From Erysipelotrichia bacterium (GTDB taxonomy: Bacteria; Bacillota_I; Bacilli_A; Erysipelotrichales; Erysipelotrichaceae): a stretch of 9,753 nucleotides of DNA. The stretch spans positions 1-9,753 of the forward strand of contig SABF01000044.1 of NCBI GenBank assembly GCA_009929095.1, written 5' to 3'. The notes beneath the pieces were generated by a model that searched no databases, was not told the DNA's origin, and was given only the letters and a program-made list of their open reading frames with translations. Both the position numbers and the translations under genes were made by a program. Within the stretch, counting starts at the first letter, position 1. The number at the start of each line of letters is the position of its first letter. This document shows, piece after piece, positions 1 through 7,247 of the stretch.

Positions 1-216
1 GACCGCATCTTCGGCAAACCGTTCAGCGTCTCCGAATGGGGATTCCCGAATCCGAGTGCGTACAACGTCGAAGGCTCGTTCCTGACCGGAGCCTATGCCG
101 CACTCCAGGACTGGGACGCGTTGATTCAATTCCAATACACCGGCGGAAACAAGCGCCAGGAATCCAAAGAGTACGTTCAGGACTTCTTTGATCTCTCCCG
201 CGATCCGGTCCGGCTG
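1..216 (+). CDS. glycoside-hydrolase-like protein, internal/C-terminal fragment (foreign piece at contig edge)
   Basis: Frame 1 is open from the first base and reads as convincing protein, including KPFSVSEWGFPNPSAY, GAYAALQDWDALIQF and DFFDLSRDPVRLL. From memory, the pattern 'SVSEW - EG - GAYAALQDWD - DPVR' resembles the catalytic-barrel end of large GH5/GH42-like secreted hydrolases common in Lentisphaerae, Verrucomicrobia and Planctomycetes. No database check was possible, so the family is a guess. Neither end of the gene is present: the 5' end lies outside the window, and on the 3' side the homologous reading stops making sense after about base 216-222, where parE sequence read from the other strand takes over. 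Base composition differs from the rest of the window: 36 of the first 60 bases are G or C, with many C- or G-ending codons. I treat this as a fragment from another genome or locus joined to parE. Confidence 0.6.
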
Positions 217-701
217 CTGTTTCCGACAGTCTCCAGTTTACTGATCTTCTTATCGCCGTATTCAAAATGCATGCGATATTCTTTGCCATCATGAGCAACA
301 TCCACATTCAGCCATTCGCTGAGTGCATTGACGACAGATGCGCCGACTCCGTGAAGACCTCCGGCTGTCTTGTATCCGCCAGTAGAAGTAAACTTGCCGC
401 CTGCATGAAGTACAGTAAAAATGACCTGAAGCGTGTTGACACCGCTTGCGTGCATGCCTGTCGGCATGCCGCGTCCTTCATCTTCCACGGTGCAGGATCT
501 GTCCTCATTCAGAGTGATTGTAATTTTATTCCCGAAGCCATTCAGTGCTTCGTCTACCGCATTATCAACAATTTCCCAGATCAGATGATGCAGACCATGA
601 GTATCTGTTGATCCAATATACATTCCAGGACGCTTGCGAACCGCATCAAGTCCTTTCAGTATCTGAATACTGCTTTCATCATAATGTGAACTATTAGTCA
701 T
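204..701 (-). CDS. parE: DNA topoisomerase IV subunit B (ParE), N-terminal part, truncated at junction
   Basis: ParE is the ATPase subunit of topoisomerase IV, which with ParC decatenates daughter chromosomes. The visible 166 residues are the start of the GHKL ATPase domain: RKRPGMYIGST at about 23-32, EIVDNAVDEA at 43-52 with the Mg/ATP Asn, DEGRGMPTGMH at 74-84, and GGLHGVGASVVNALSEWL at 114-131. The HHLIWEIVDN and GGYKTAGGLHGVG wording favours ParE over GyrB, where YKVSGGLHGVG is more usual; paralogue confidence is moderate. The ATG at 699-701 has a GGAGA Shine-Dalgarno site 6 nt upstream and an extended -10 promoter further up. Homology runs through NSSRTG and stops abruptly near base 204. 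The open frame continues to a stop at 177, but the last eight residues (SRERSKKS) do not look like ParE and are the antisense of the hydrolase fragment. Full-length ParE is about 640 residues, so roughly three quarters is missing. Confidence 0.9.
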
Positions 702-731
702 TAAAGTCTCCGTTTCTCAAACAACTTTACT

Positions 732-760
732 ATTATACCAAATCCGTTAAAACTGCGCAG
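732..760 (-). promoter_or_regulatory. promoter of parE (extended -10)
   Basis: On the minus strand a perfect TATAAT (732-737) is preceded by TGG, giving an extended -10 element (TGnTATAAT). The -35 region, TGCGCA at 17 bp spacing, matches the consensus at only 3 of 6 positions, as is common when an extended -10 is present. It lies about 30 nt upstream of the parE start. Confidence 0.6.
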
Positions 761-767
761 AATCGCA

Positions 768-1157
768 TTATGATGCGTGCTGAAGTATTTGATCCAGCGT
801 GCTGCACATCTCAAGCACCAAACCGTCACAGTGTACTTTGCGAACCGTGCCTTTTTCCTGAGCTGCTCTGAGCAGGCTGGTGCAGTCGGTGAAGCCATGT
901 TCCTTTCTGAACTGAATCAGAAGATCTGCTGCGGCCTTATTGCTGAACCCCTTCATGCCAAGAATCATCAGTGCGGCAGTAATCGTCCCGCAGGTTGATC
1001 CATGATTCATGCCAGCCCCGAAATCTGCTCCAAGGGCAAAGGATTGTTCTTCACTGAGACCGGTGATATCGCTGAATGCACAGAGCAATGCCTGGCAGCA
1101 GTTATAATGACGGGTCACGTCCGCCCTGAAATTCTTTGTTTTCTCCAGATGATTCAT
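768..1157 (-). CDS. C_GCAxxG_C_C family small cysteine protein
   Basis: This 129-residue protein matches the pattern of the C_GCAxxG_C_C family, proteins of about 120-160 residues found in anaerobes and presumed to bind metal or act in redox chemistry; the exact function is unknown. Visible cysteines are C20, C21 and C26 (NCCQALLCAF), C56 in GSTCGTITAALMILG, C92 (TDCTSLL), and C110 and C118 near the end (HCDGLVLEMC). The spacing and the GxTCGxxxxAxMxLG core fit the family. The usual C-x-GCA start is varied here: the Gly before the Cys is itself Cys (CCQA). The start at 1155-1157 was chosen because GGAGG lies 8 nt upstream; an in-frame ATG 20 codons earlier has no such site, and its added residues read like leader sequence. 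No signal peptide or membrane segment is visible, so it is likely cytoplasmic. It has 148 nt upstream of it and appears to be its own transcription unit. Confidence 0.8.
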   Translation of the reverse strand: MNHLEKTKNFRADVTRHYNCCQALLCAFSDITGLSEEQSFALGADFGAGMNHGSTCGTITAALMILGMKGFSNKAAADLLIQFRKEHGFTDCTSLLRAAQEKGTVRKVHCDGLVLEMCSTLDQILQHAS

Positions 1158-1225
1158 TGAATATTCCTCCGTATCGGTGACTATTATCGCAGAATATAAG
1201 CATTTCTGCGAATGCATTATGAATT

Positions 1226-1254
1226 ATTATATCCTTCCGGAAGTCATGAGAAAA
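1226..1254 (-). promoter_or_regulatory. candidate promoter of the C_GCAxxG_C_C gene
   Basis: Minus-strand TATAAT at 1226-1231, about 70 nt upstream of the chosen ATG. The -35 region is poor (TTTTCT or TTTCTC at 16-17 bp), so only the -10 element is persuasive. A second weaker box (GATAAT) lies closer to the gene. Confidence 0.35.
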
Positions 1255-1305
1255 AGAGACAGTCAAATTCCGCCTGCATTATCTGACAGTCATGCTTTCA
1301 AAGGA

Positions 1306-3747
1306 TCAGGACTTTGTTTCTTTATTCTTGTTCCTGTCTTCTTTTCGAGCCCGGTATGCGGCATCCCAGATACTGATCTTTTCTGAAATTATTGTCAGGT
1401 ATCGCATGACGCATTCCTCTGCCGGTGCAAATACCAGAAACAGCATTATGCACTGCGGTGATACCGTCTGTATAGCAAACAATTCACTGAAGAGTATGGA
1501 GGTAAGAATCATTGCCGCAATACAGCTGAGAATAACCGCCGAATGATACTTGTTCATTGGTTTGGATATGTTGATCAGAATTATGAATCCGACAATTCCC
1601 AGCAGAAATGTTGAAGCAACGGAAATATCTGCTTCCGGCACATGAAACACCTGACCGAATACTACAAGTGCAGCAATTGCAAAAAAGTCCGTCAAAGCAG
1701 CCGGCATCGCCTTGCTCAGCACCTGTTTGAGAAAATGGGGCTCCTGTCGATGATCGTTCTGTTCAAGAGCCAGGAAAAATGCCGGAATCCCGATATTGAA
1801 CATAGATATCAGAGATATCTGTGATGGCTTCAGCGGATAGGAAAGCATATTGACAATGGAGAATACCGCCAGCAGAAGCGAGAAGATATTCTTGACAAGA
1901 AACAGTGTAGCAGACCGGGAAATATTGTTGATATCCCTTCTGCCTTCAGAAACGATTTCCTGCATATGATTGAAATCAGAATCCAGAAGCACTACCTGCG
2001 CTGCCTGCATGGCCGCATCGGATCCGGAGCCAATGGCAATGGAGCAGTCCGCCTCCTTCATGGCCAGAATATCATTCACACCGTCACCGGTCATCGCTAC
2101 CGTTCTGCCCATAGCTTTATAAGCCTGCACAATCTGTTTTTTCTGTTCCGGACGTACCCGTCCGAACACGGTATATTTTCTGACTGCTTCCGCCACTTCT
2201 TCTGTGGAATTCAAGGATGACGCATCGATGTACTGATCTGCCTGGGGAATACCAACACTGAGGGCAATTCTGGAAACTGTCATTGGATTATCGCCGGAGA
2301 TCACCTTAACTGCCACACCCTGTCTTCTGAAGTAGGCAAAGGTATCCTCCACTCCCGGACGGATGCCGTTCTTCAAAGAGATCAATGCCAGCGGAATCAT
2401 CTTCCCTGCATCCTGTTCGGCAAATACCATGACTCGCTCACCTCTGCCGGCATATTGGGCAATCAGCGGCTGATTCTTCTTCAGTGTATCCGCATCAAGT
2501 ATGAATTCAGGTGCGCCGAGGCGATAGATCCCTTCATCCGAAATAATCTGACTGTATTTTGTCTTGGAACTGAATGGCTGAACATCTTCTGCATTCAGCG
2601 TTCCTTCTGTCTTAAATCGTTCTCGCAGAGCAGCCATCGTGATGTTGCTGTCTGCCATGGTATTGATATACCTGCCCAAAAGATTTGCAAGATCATTCAG
2701 ATGATCGGGATTGCCGTCCTTTGGCACAAGGAAATCTGTCACCGCCATATCATTGGAAGTAATGGTTCCCGTTTTATCCACACAGAGACTATCGGTTCTT
2801 GCCAGTGTTTCAATCGAACGCATATCATGCAGGACAACCTTGCTTTGGGCAAGCCGCACTGCACTGAGTGCAAGGGCAATCGTCACCAGAAGATACAGGC
2901 CTTCCGGGATCATTCCAGTCACAGCCGCAACCATGGAGACTACAGATTTTTGAAAGGTATTTCCTTCAATGGACATTCCCTGCACAAACAAAAGAATGCC
3001 AATGGGAATAATCAGCACGCCGGCCGTCTTGACAATCATGTCAATATCCCGGATCATTTCCGACTGCTTTGACTTCATTTCCTTTGCCTTGGCAGTCAGC
3101 TGAGCCGCATAAGATTCACTGCCTACTCTGGTCATCATGCAGAAACATGTGCCGCTGACAATAAAACTTCCTGATTTCAGCTCATTATTGCCGCGATAGA
3201 TTGTCTTTTCTATCTCATCCTGTTCTCCGGTCAGCAATGCTTCATTTACCATGACTTTACCGGAAATCACCACTCCGTCCGCCGGAATCTGCTGACCCGA
3301 TTCCAATTTCACAACATCTCCAAGAACAATTTCATTGACCGGAATCTTCTGCTCACCGCCATCTCGCAGTACCGTGCAGGATGACTGACTCAGTACCTTC
3401 AGATTATCCAGTACCTTTTTTGCATAGAGTTCCTGAACAATACCGATGACTGTATTGGCAATAATGACCGGCAGAAAAGTCAGGCTGCGGAAAGATCCGG
3501 CAATGATCAGCAGGATCGCAAGCAATAGAAAGATTCCATTGAAATACGTGCAGATATTCTGTTTGATAATATCCTTTTTTGATCTTGCAGAAGCATCCTG
3601 CTGAACATTGACCTGTCCGGCTTTTATCCGTGCTTCAACTTCTTTAGAAGTCAGTCCATGCGCGGAAGAAGTCTGCTTGTTCTTTTCTTCCGGTTCTGCT
3701 GTCAGTATGGATTCAGGATTTTCCTGTTTCTGCGTCTGTGCTGTCAT
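1306..3747 (-). CDS. P-type cation-transporting ATPase, CtpE-like
   Basis: A full-length 813-residue membrane ATPase that would move a cation across the cytoplasmic membrane. Visible parts in order: a hydrophilic N-terminus (1-58); a first membrane hairpin (about 70-108); the actuator domain with LLTGE (171-175); a second membrane pair containing the PEGL ion-site motif (281-284); the phosphorylation loop CVDKTGTIT with Asp324; the nucleotide-binding region with GAPEF (411-415); SGDNP (484-488); TGDGVND (553-559); then about six C-terminal membrane segments (roughly 612-790). The PEGL motif, short insertions and overall length match the group that includes mycobacterial CtpE (a Ca2+ uptake ATPase) and pneumococcal Exp7, so Ca2+ or another divalent cation is the best guess. 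It lacks the N-terminal metal-binding CxxC domain and CPC motif of Cu/Cd/Zn pumps. The start at 3745-3747 has GGAG 6 nt upstream; that site overlaps a second ATG at 3757-3759, which has no Shine-Dalgarno site of its own. Confidence 0.88.
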   Translation of the reverse strand: MTAQTQKQENPESILTAEPEEKNKQTSSAHGLTSKEVEARIKAGQVNVQQDASARSKKDIIKQNICTYFNGIFLLLAILLIIAGSFRSLTFLPVIIANTVIGIVQELYAKKVLDNLKVLSQSSCTVLRDGGEQKIPVNEIVLGDVVKLESGQQIPADGVVISGKVMVNEALLTGEQDEIEKTIYRGNNELKSGSFIVSGTCFCMMTRVGSESYAAQLTAKAKEMKSKQSEMIRDIDMIVKTAGVLIIPIGILLFVQGMSIEGNTFQKSVVSMVAAVTGMIPEGLYLLVTIALALSAVRLAQSKVVLHDMRSIETLARTDSLCVDKTGTITSNDMAVTDFLVPKDGNPDHLNDLANLLGRYINTMADSNITMAALRERFKTEGTLNAEDVQPFSSKTKYSQIISDEGIYRLGAPEFILDADTLKKNQPLIAQYAGRGERVMVFAEQDAGKMIPLALISLKNGIRPGVEDTFAYFRRQGVAVKVISGDNPMTVSRIALSVGIPQADQYIDASSLNSTEEVAEAVRKYTVFGRVRPEQKKQIVQAYKAMGRTVAMTGDGVNDILAMKEADCSIAIGSGSDAAMQAAQVVLLDSDFNHMQEIVSEGRRDINNISRSATLFLVKNIFSLLLAVFSIVNMLSYPLKPSQISLISMFNIGIPAFFLALEQNDHRQEPHFLKQVLSKAMPAALTDFFAIAALVVFGQVFHVPEADISVASTFLLGIVGFIILINISKPMNKYHSAVILSCIAAMILTSILFSELFAIQTVSPQCIMLFLVFAPAEECVMRYLTIISEKISIWDAAYRARKEDRNKNKETKS

Positions 3748-3789
3748 TGATTTCTCCATTTCGTAATACCGCTATCTTAACGCGGAATG

Positions 3790-3829
3790 AAAAAAGGCAA
3801 CATATACAAAAACGTAAGGTTGCCTTTTT
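3790..3829. terminator. bidirectional Rho-independent terminator
   Basis: A perfect 11-bp inverted repeat, AAAAAGGCAAC (3791-3801) and GTTGCCTTTTT (3819-3829), with a 17-nt loop. Because the arms end in A and T runs, transcripts of either strand carry a GC-containing stem followed by a U tract (six Ts on the minus strand). Its placement suggests it ends the asnB-ilvE transcript on the minus strand, just before the ATPase gene. Confidence 0.8.
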
Positions 3830-3855
3830 CTGCAATATCCGTATTTTCAGACAAT

Positions 3856-4250
3856 TCACTTCTGATCGGCTTTCAGCCATTCTTCATAAGCCTTTTTCAC
3901 TTCATCCGGGGCGAAATCATAGACTCCCGTCCATTCCCCAGGGGAAAGAAAGCATGCATAGTTTCTGATCAGCCATATCTTCTGATCCTGATGTGACATT
4001 TCCTTCCAGTTCTCCGGTATCTGTTCCATATTTGAGTTGCGCAGGCTCGATTTCTTCCACAGCCTGCCCGAATTTCCTTTCTATCCAGCCGCAGCTAAGG
4101 CCAGTACTTGGCGGAAACAGGTCTGTTTCTGCATAGGTGCATTTTAGCATATTCGAGATCAGATAGAATCCCGTGCAGTATCAGCTGCAGGGATCCTTCT
4201 ATGCTGTCTGAGAAATCCGTGTCTGAATGCACTGACTAAAGCCAAGACAT
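3856..4250 (-). pseudogene. unrecognised gene remnant, readable only across frames
   Basis: Between ilvE and the terminator, all three minus-strand frames contain short protein-like stretches that follow one another. Frame one covers about 4236-4114, with SDTDFSDSIEGSLQLILHGI. Frame two covers about 4179-4023, with LFPPSTGLSCGWIERKFGQ. Frame three covers 4029-3856, a 57-residue ORF from an ATG at 4027-4029 with WKEMSHQDQKIWLIRNY, SPGEWTGVYDF and DEVKKAYEEWLKA before a TGA. The last stretch is the most convincing coding sequence: its codon use looks natural, its end sits 27 nt before the terminator, and it has no Shine-Dalgarno site. That fits the C-terminus of a broken gene rather than a free-standing small gene. 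I recognise no family. The alternative is a genuine 57-residue protein with the upstream resemblance being chance. Confidence 0.4.
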
Positions 4251-4252
4251 TC

Positions 4253-5329
4253 TCAGTCTTTGCAAATCTGAGTGATCCATCCTCTGGTATCCGGGATTCT
4301 GCCATACTGAATACCGGTCATTGCGTCATAAAGTCTTGCAGCAACCGGACCGACCCTGCCATCACCGATCATGACCGTTTCATCTTCCCACTTCAGTTCT
4401 TTGACCGGTGTGATAACCGCAGCCGTACCAGTTCCGAATACCTCTTCCAGACGGCCATCACGGCCGGCTTTCATCACATCATTAATGGCCAGTTTTCCTT
4501 CTATCACATCAAATTCCCAGCTCCTGCACAGTTCAATTACACTGCGTCTGGTAACGCCTGGAAGTACGGTACCGGTGCAGGCTGCCGTATAGATCTTTCC
4601 ATCGATCTTGAAAAATATGTTCATTGATCCAACCTCTTCCACATAGGTATGGGATACTCCATCCAGCCAGAGCACCTGAGCATAACCGAGAGAAGCTGCA
4701 ATTTCTGCCGATTTAATCGATGCTGCATAATTTCCGCCGCATTTGGCAAAACCCGTCAGACCCGGAGCAGCACGAATATACTCATCTTCCACGTATATGC
4801 GAACCGGGTCTAAACCGCTCGCATAATACGGGCCGCTCGGAGAAGCAATGATGCTGAAGATGTATTTTTCTGACGCGTGAACACCAAGACCGTTGCCGGA
4901 AGCGAATACATATGGGCGAATATACAGCGTTGCACCATCTATATGAGGAACCCAGCTTTTTTCCAGTTCAACCAACGCCTTTACTGCCTGCAGAAAATCC
5001 TCCGCAGGTATCTGCGGAATACAGAGACGATCACAGGAATTCTGCATTCGCTTAGCATTGCATTCAGGACGGAACATCTGGATTGTATTATCTGCTGTTC
5101 GATAGGCTTTCATCCCTTCAAATACTTCCTGCGCATAATGAAGAACCATACAGCTCGGATCAATCATGAATGGATGATATGGTTCAATGCGCGGGTCATG
5201 CCATCCTTTACCGGCATCATACTCCATGATGAACATATGATCTGTGAAGATTCTGCCAAATCTGAGACTCGTTTCATCTGTCGGCTTTACTTTTGGCGCT
5301 GCTGTTTCAGTCACTTTAATGTCAAGCAT
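4253..5329 (-). CDS. ilvE: branched-chain amino acid aminotransferase (IlvE, type II)
   Basis: A PLP enzyme of fold type IV that transfers the amino group between glutamate and the 2-oxo acids of leucine, isoleucine and valine; cytoplasmic. The 358-residue length and order of motifs fit the eukaryote-like bacterial group (about 340-370 residues): the early FGRIFTDHMF (24-33), FEGMKAYR (70-77), RPY (138-140), GFAKCGGNYAAS with the PLP-binding Lys196, EVGSMNIFF (232-240) with the Glu that contacts the PLP ring nitrogen, LPGVTRRSV (256-264), and GTGTAAVITPV (299-309). The ATG at 5327-5329 has a strong AGGAGGAG site upstream. It begins 27 nt after the asnB stop with no terminator between, so it should be co-transcribed from the asnB T-box leader. 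No defects are seen. Confidence 0.95.
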   Translation of the reverse strand: MLDIKVTETAAPKVKPTDETSLRFGRIFTDHMFIMEYDAGKGWHDPRIEPYHPFMIDPSCMVLHYAQEVFEGMKAYRTADNTIQMFRPECNAKRMQNSCDRLCIPQIPAEDFLQAVKALVELEKSWVPHIDGATLYIRPYVFASGNGLGVHASEKYIFSIIASPSGPYYASGLDPVRIYVEDEYIRAAPGLTGFAKCGGNYAASIKSAEIAASLGYAQVLWLDGVSHTYVEEVGSMNIFFKIDGKIYTAACTGTVLPGVTRRSVIELCRSWEFDVIEGKLAINDVMKAGRDGRLEEVFGTGTAAVITPVKELKWEDETVMIGDGRVGPVAARLYDAMTGIQYGRIPDTRGWITQICKD

Positions 5330-5356
5330 TGCTTTCTCCTCCTGAACTGTTCTTTT

Positions 5357-6937
5357 TTAAACTGCGCTGGCACCATAATTTGCGAGATATCTCGCTGAAG
5401 GATCTGTTACCTGACAGCCATTCCAGCTCTGATTAGGCAGCCAGTATCCGGAGATCAGATCGTCCATGTGAGGATAATAAGACTCGAAGATATCCCGATA
5501 AAGAAGACTTTCCTTGGTATATGGTGCTGACCAGGAATACTTCTCACATTCCTGACAGAATTCCTGATCGGTATACTGTGTTTCTGCATATTCCTTTAGA
5601 TCATCTACCAGAGAATGACCAACCGCATCACTGAATGCTGCTTTATCCCGGAAAAGAATGGAGCCTGGAAGAATGCGATCATTTTCAAATGCATGCCTGA
5701 GCAGGTACTTGCCCATGTGATATCGATTCATTTTCTTTTCCGGATCAAGCGACATAACATAGCGGGCAAATGCAAGATCTCCGAAGGGAACTCTGCCCTC
5801 CATAGAGTTTGAAGAAATACAGCGATCTGCCCTCAGCACATCATACTGATACAGTTCTCTGACCCGTTTCTCTGCTTCCAACTGAAAGCTTTCCGCATCC
5901 GGAGCATAATCTGTGTATTTATAGCCAAACAGTTCATCTGAGATTTCTCCGGTAAACAGCACTTTAATATCTGTAGTCTTGTGAATTGCCCGGCAGAGCA
6001 GATACATGCCGATAGATGCACGCACTGTCGTGATATCCCAGCTTTCCAATGCTCGGATAACCGGTCTGAGTGCCTGAATCACATCTTCTTTGGTGATGAT
6101 AATCTCAGTATGGTCGCTGCCGATGTATTCCGCTGCGCGTCTGGCGTACTTCAAATCAATTGCATCGATATCCATACCAATGGAGAATGTTCGGATCGGC
6201 TGCGTGCTATGTGCCTGAGCGATGGCACAGACCAGTGAAGAATCAAGTCCGCCGCTTAGCAGATAGCCTACCGGCGCATCTGCATCCATTCGCTTCAGCA
6301 CGCCTTCTGTCAGCAAGTCATGTATCTTTGTTGAAATATCTTCTATGGAATCCATGCATACGGACTTTGGACGATCCAGATGGGTATAGGCTGTGAATGC
6401 ACCATCTTTGTAGTAGCTTCCCACTGGGAACGGATGGATATTTCCGGCAATCGGCATCAGTGAAGCTGCCGTTGAACCAAAACAGATTCTGCCACTGGCA
6501 GTATAGCCATAGAACAGCGGTCTGATGCCAAATGGATCTCTTGCGGCAATCCACTGGTCATGTTCTGCATCATAGATTGCCAGTGCATATTCTGCATCCA
6601 GCATATTGAACATGTCTGTGCCGTACTTTTCGTACATTGGCAGCAGGATTTCGCAGTCTGAATCTGACTGAAACGAATAGGTTTTCTTCAGTTCTTCCTT
6701 GATCGGCCGGAATCGATACAGTTCTCCATTGCATACTGCACAGGATCCATGCAGGTGGAACGGCTGCATCCCTTCCCTGCTCAGTCCCATGATGGCCAGC
6801 CTTTGAAAGCCCACCAGGCATCCGTCAATCGTTTCGATTCGTTTCATATCCGGTCCTCTGTCATGAAGCAGGCTTAGACCTTCCTCAAACACAATTCGAT
6901 CGGTATCCCGATCAGTTGAAACAAGAATTCCGCACAT
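5357..6937 (-). CDS. asnB: asparagine synthetase B, glutamine-hydrolysing
   Basis: Makes asparagine from aspartate, ATP and glutamine through a beta-aspartyl-AMP intermediate; cytoplasmic. Of its 526 residues, about 1-190 are the class II glutaminase domain, with nucleophile Cys2 (MCGIL, Met removed), HDRGPD (25-30), RLAIMG (46-51), CNGELY (69-74) and SDSDCEIL (91-98). The remainder is the ATP-pyrophosphatase synthetase domain: LLSGGLDSSL (226-235), FTGEISDELFGYKY (328-341) and MEGRVPFGD (379-387), ending in LPNQSWNG and DPSARYL. The length is close to E. coli AsnB (about 554). The start at 6935-6937 is fixed by the catalytic Cys at position 2 and by GGAGGTG upstream; an in-frame ATG at 7048 lies inside the T-box leader and is not used. 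Expression should depend on that leader. Confidence 0.96.
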   Translation of the reverse strand: MCGILVSTDRDTDRIVFEEGLSLLHDRGPDMKRIETIDGCLVGFQRLAIMGLSREGMQPFHLHGSCAVCNGELYRFRPIKEELKKTYSFQSDSDCEILLPMYEKYGTDMFNMLDAEYALAIYDAEHDQWIAARDPFGIRPLFYGYTASGRICFGSTAASLMPIAGNIHPFPVGSYYKDGAFTAYTHLDRPKSVCMDSIEDISTKIHDLLTEGVLKRMDADAPVGYLLSGGLDSSLVCAIAQAHSTQPIRTFSIGMDIDAIDLKYARRAAEYIGSDHTEIIITKEDVIQALRPVIRALESWDITTVRASIGMYLLCRAIHKTTDIKVLFTGEISDELFGYKYTDYAPDAESFQLEAEKRVRELYQYDVLRADRCISSNSMEGRVPFGDLAFARYVMSLDPEKKMNRYHMGKYLLRHAFENDRILPGSILFRDKAAFSDAVGHSLVDDLKEYAETQYTDQEFCQECEKYSWSAPYTKESLLYRDIFESYYPHMDDLISGYWLPNQSWNGCQVTDPSARYLANYGASAV

Positions 6938-6957
6938 AAGCAGCACCTCCGCTGAAT

Positions 6958-6996
6958 ATAAAACAGTCCCCGTCCCATATAGGGACGAAGGACTGT
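6958..6996 (-). terminator. T-box conditional terminator hairpin
   Basis: On the minus strand ACAGTCC (6990-6996) pairs with GGACTGT (6963-6969), and inner CGTCCC with GGGACG, around a TATAT-type loop. The stem is followed by TTTTATA. This is the termination state of the leader; its 5' arm lies just after the T-box core with which it competes. Confidence 0.85.
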
Positions 6997-7212
6997 GCTC
7001 CGCGGTGCCACCCAGGTTACCGGCATATCTGCCGATCGCTTTTGTCAACCATCATTAACAATCAGTCAGGTAACGGTCTGAATCCGTCAGAGTCTACTTT
7101 GTTCGATCTGAAGCTCTGAGGTGTTCTTTCATCGGTTCTCTGCATGGAGGTCTCACTGTTCTCCATTCCCTGAACCAGGTAGCGCCGACTACTGCTCCTC
7201 TTCTTAGCTTGT
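6958..7212 (-). promoter_or_regulatory. T-box riboswitch leader, probably tRNA-Asn responsive
   Basis: The minus strand carries the T-box core GGGTGGCACCGCGG (7000-7013), which forms the antiterminator, followed by a competing terminator hairpin (6963-6996). About 200 nt upstream hold the stem I/II/III region, with an AGUA-like element (GCAGTAG, around 7189-7195) and CAGAGAACC near 7142. The T-box bulge is UGGC, which pairs with tRNAs ending GCCA, i.e. discriminator G73. That fits tRNA-Asn and excludes Leu, Ile and Val tRNAs, which carry A73. An AAC triplet at 7101-7103 (ATCGAACAAAG, before the closing GACTCT) sits where the specifier codon is expected; I place it by eye, without computed folding. 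When uncharged tRNA binds, the antiterminator forms and asnB-ilvE are transcribed. Confidence 0.9.
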
Positions 7213-7218
7213 GATTAT

Positions 7219-7247
7219 GTTTTAATTCTTTTTCAGAAAATTGTCAA
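7219..7247 (-). promoter_or_regulatory. promoter of the T-box-asnB-ilvE operon
   Basis: Minus-strand TTGACA (7242-7247) is a perfect -35 element, 17 bp from TAAAAC (7219-7224), which matches the -10 consensus at 4 of 6 positions. Transcription would begin near 7212, just before stem I of the T-box. The promoter overlaps the last codons of the 57-residue ORF at 7222-7395. Confidence 0.7.

Noticed and set aside
177..203. Continuation of the parE frame to a stop codon (residues SRERSKKS)
   Set aside because: These residues are the antisense of the hydrolase fragment and do not resemble ParE, so the true gene is taken to end at the junction near 204.
1158..1305. Possible terminator between the ATPase and the C_GCAxxG_C_C gene
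   Set aside because: Only 5-bp stems such as GCATT/AATGC are visible, without a T run.
2455..3072. Long + strand open frame of 205 codons
   Set aside because: It is wholly antisense to the P-type ATPase, whose motifs are unambiguous, and has no recognisable domain.
4877..5398. + strand open frame of 173 codons
   Set aside because: It is antisense to ilvE, including its conserved motifs, and has no ribosome site or family resemblance.
6938..7048. In-frame ATG extending asnB by 37 residues
   Set aside because: It lies within the T-box leader, and AsnB needs Cys at position 2 after Met removal, which fixes the start at 6937.
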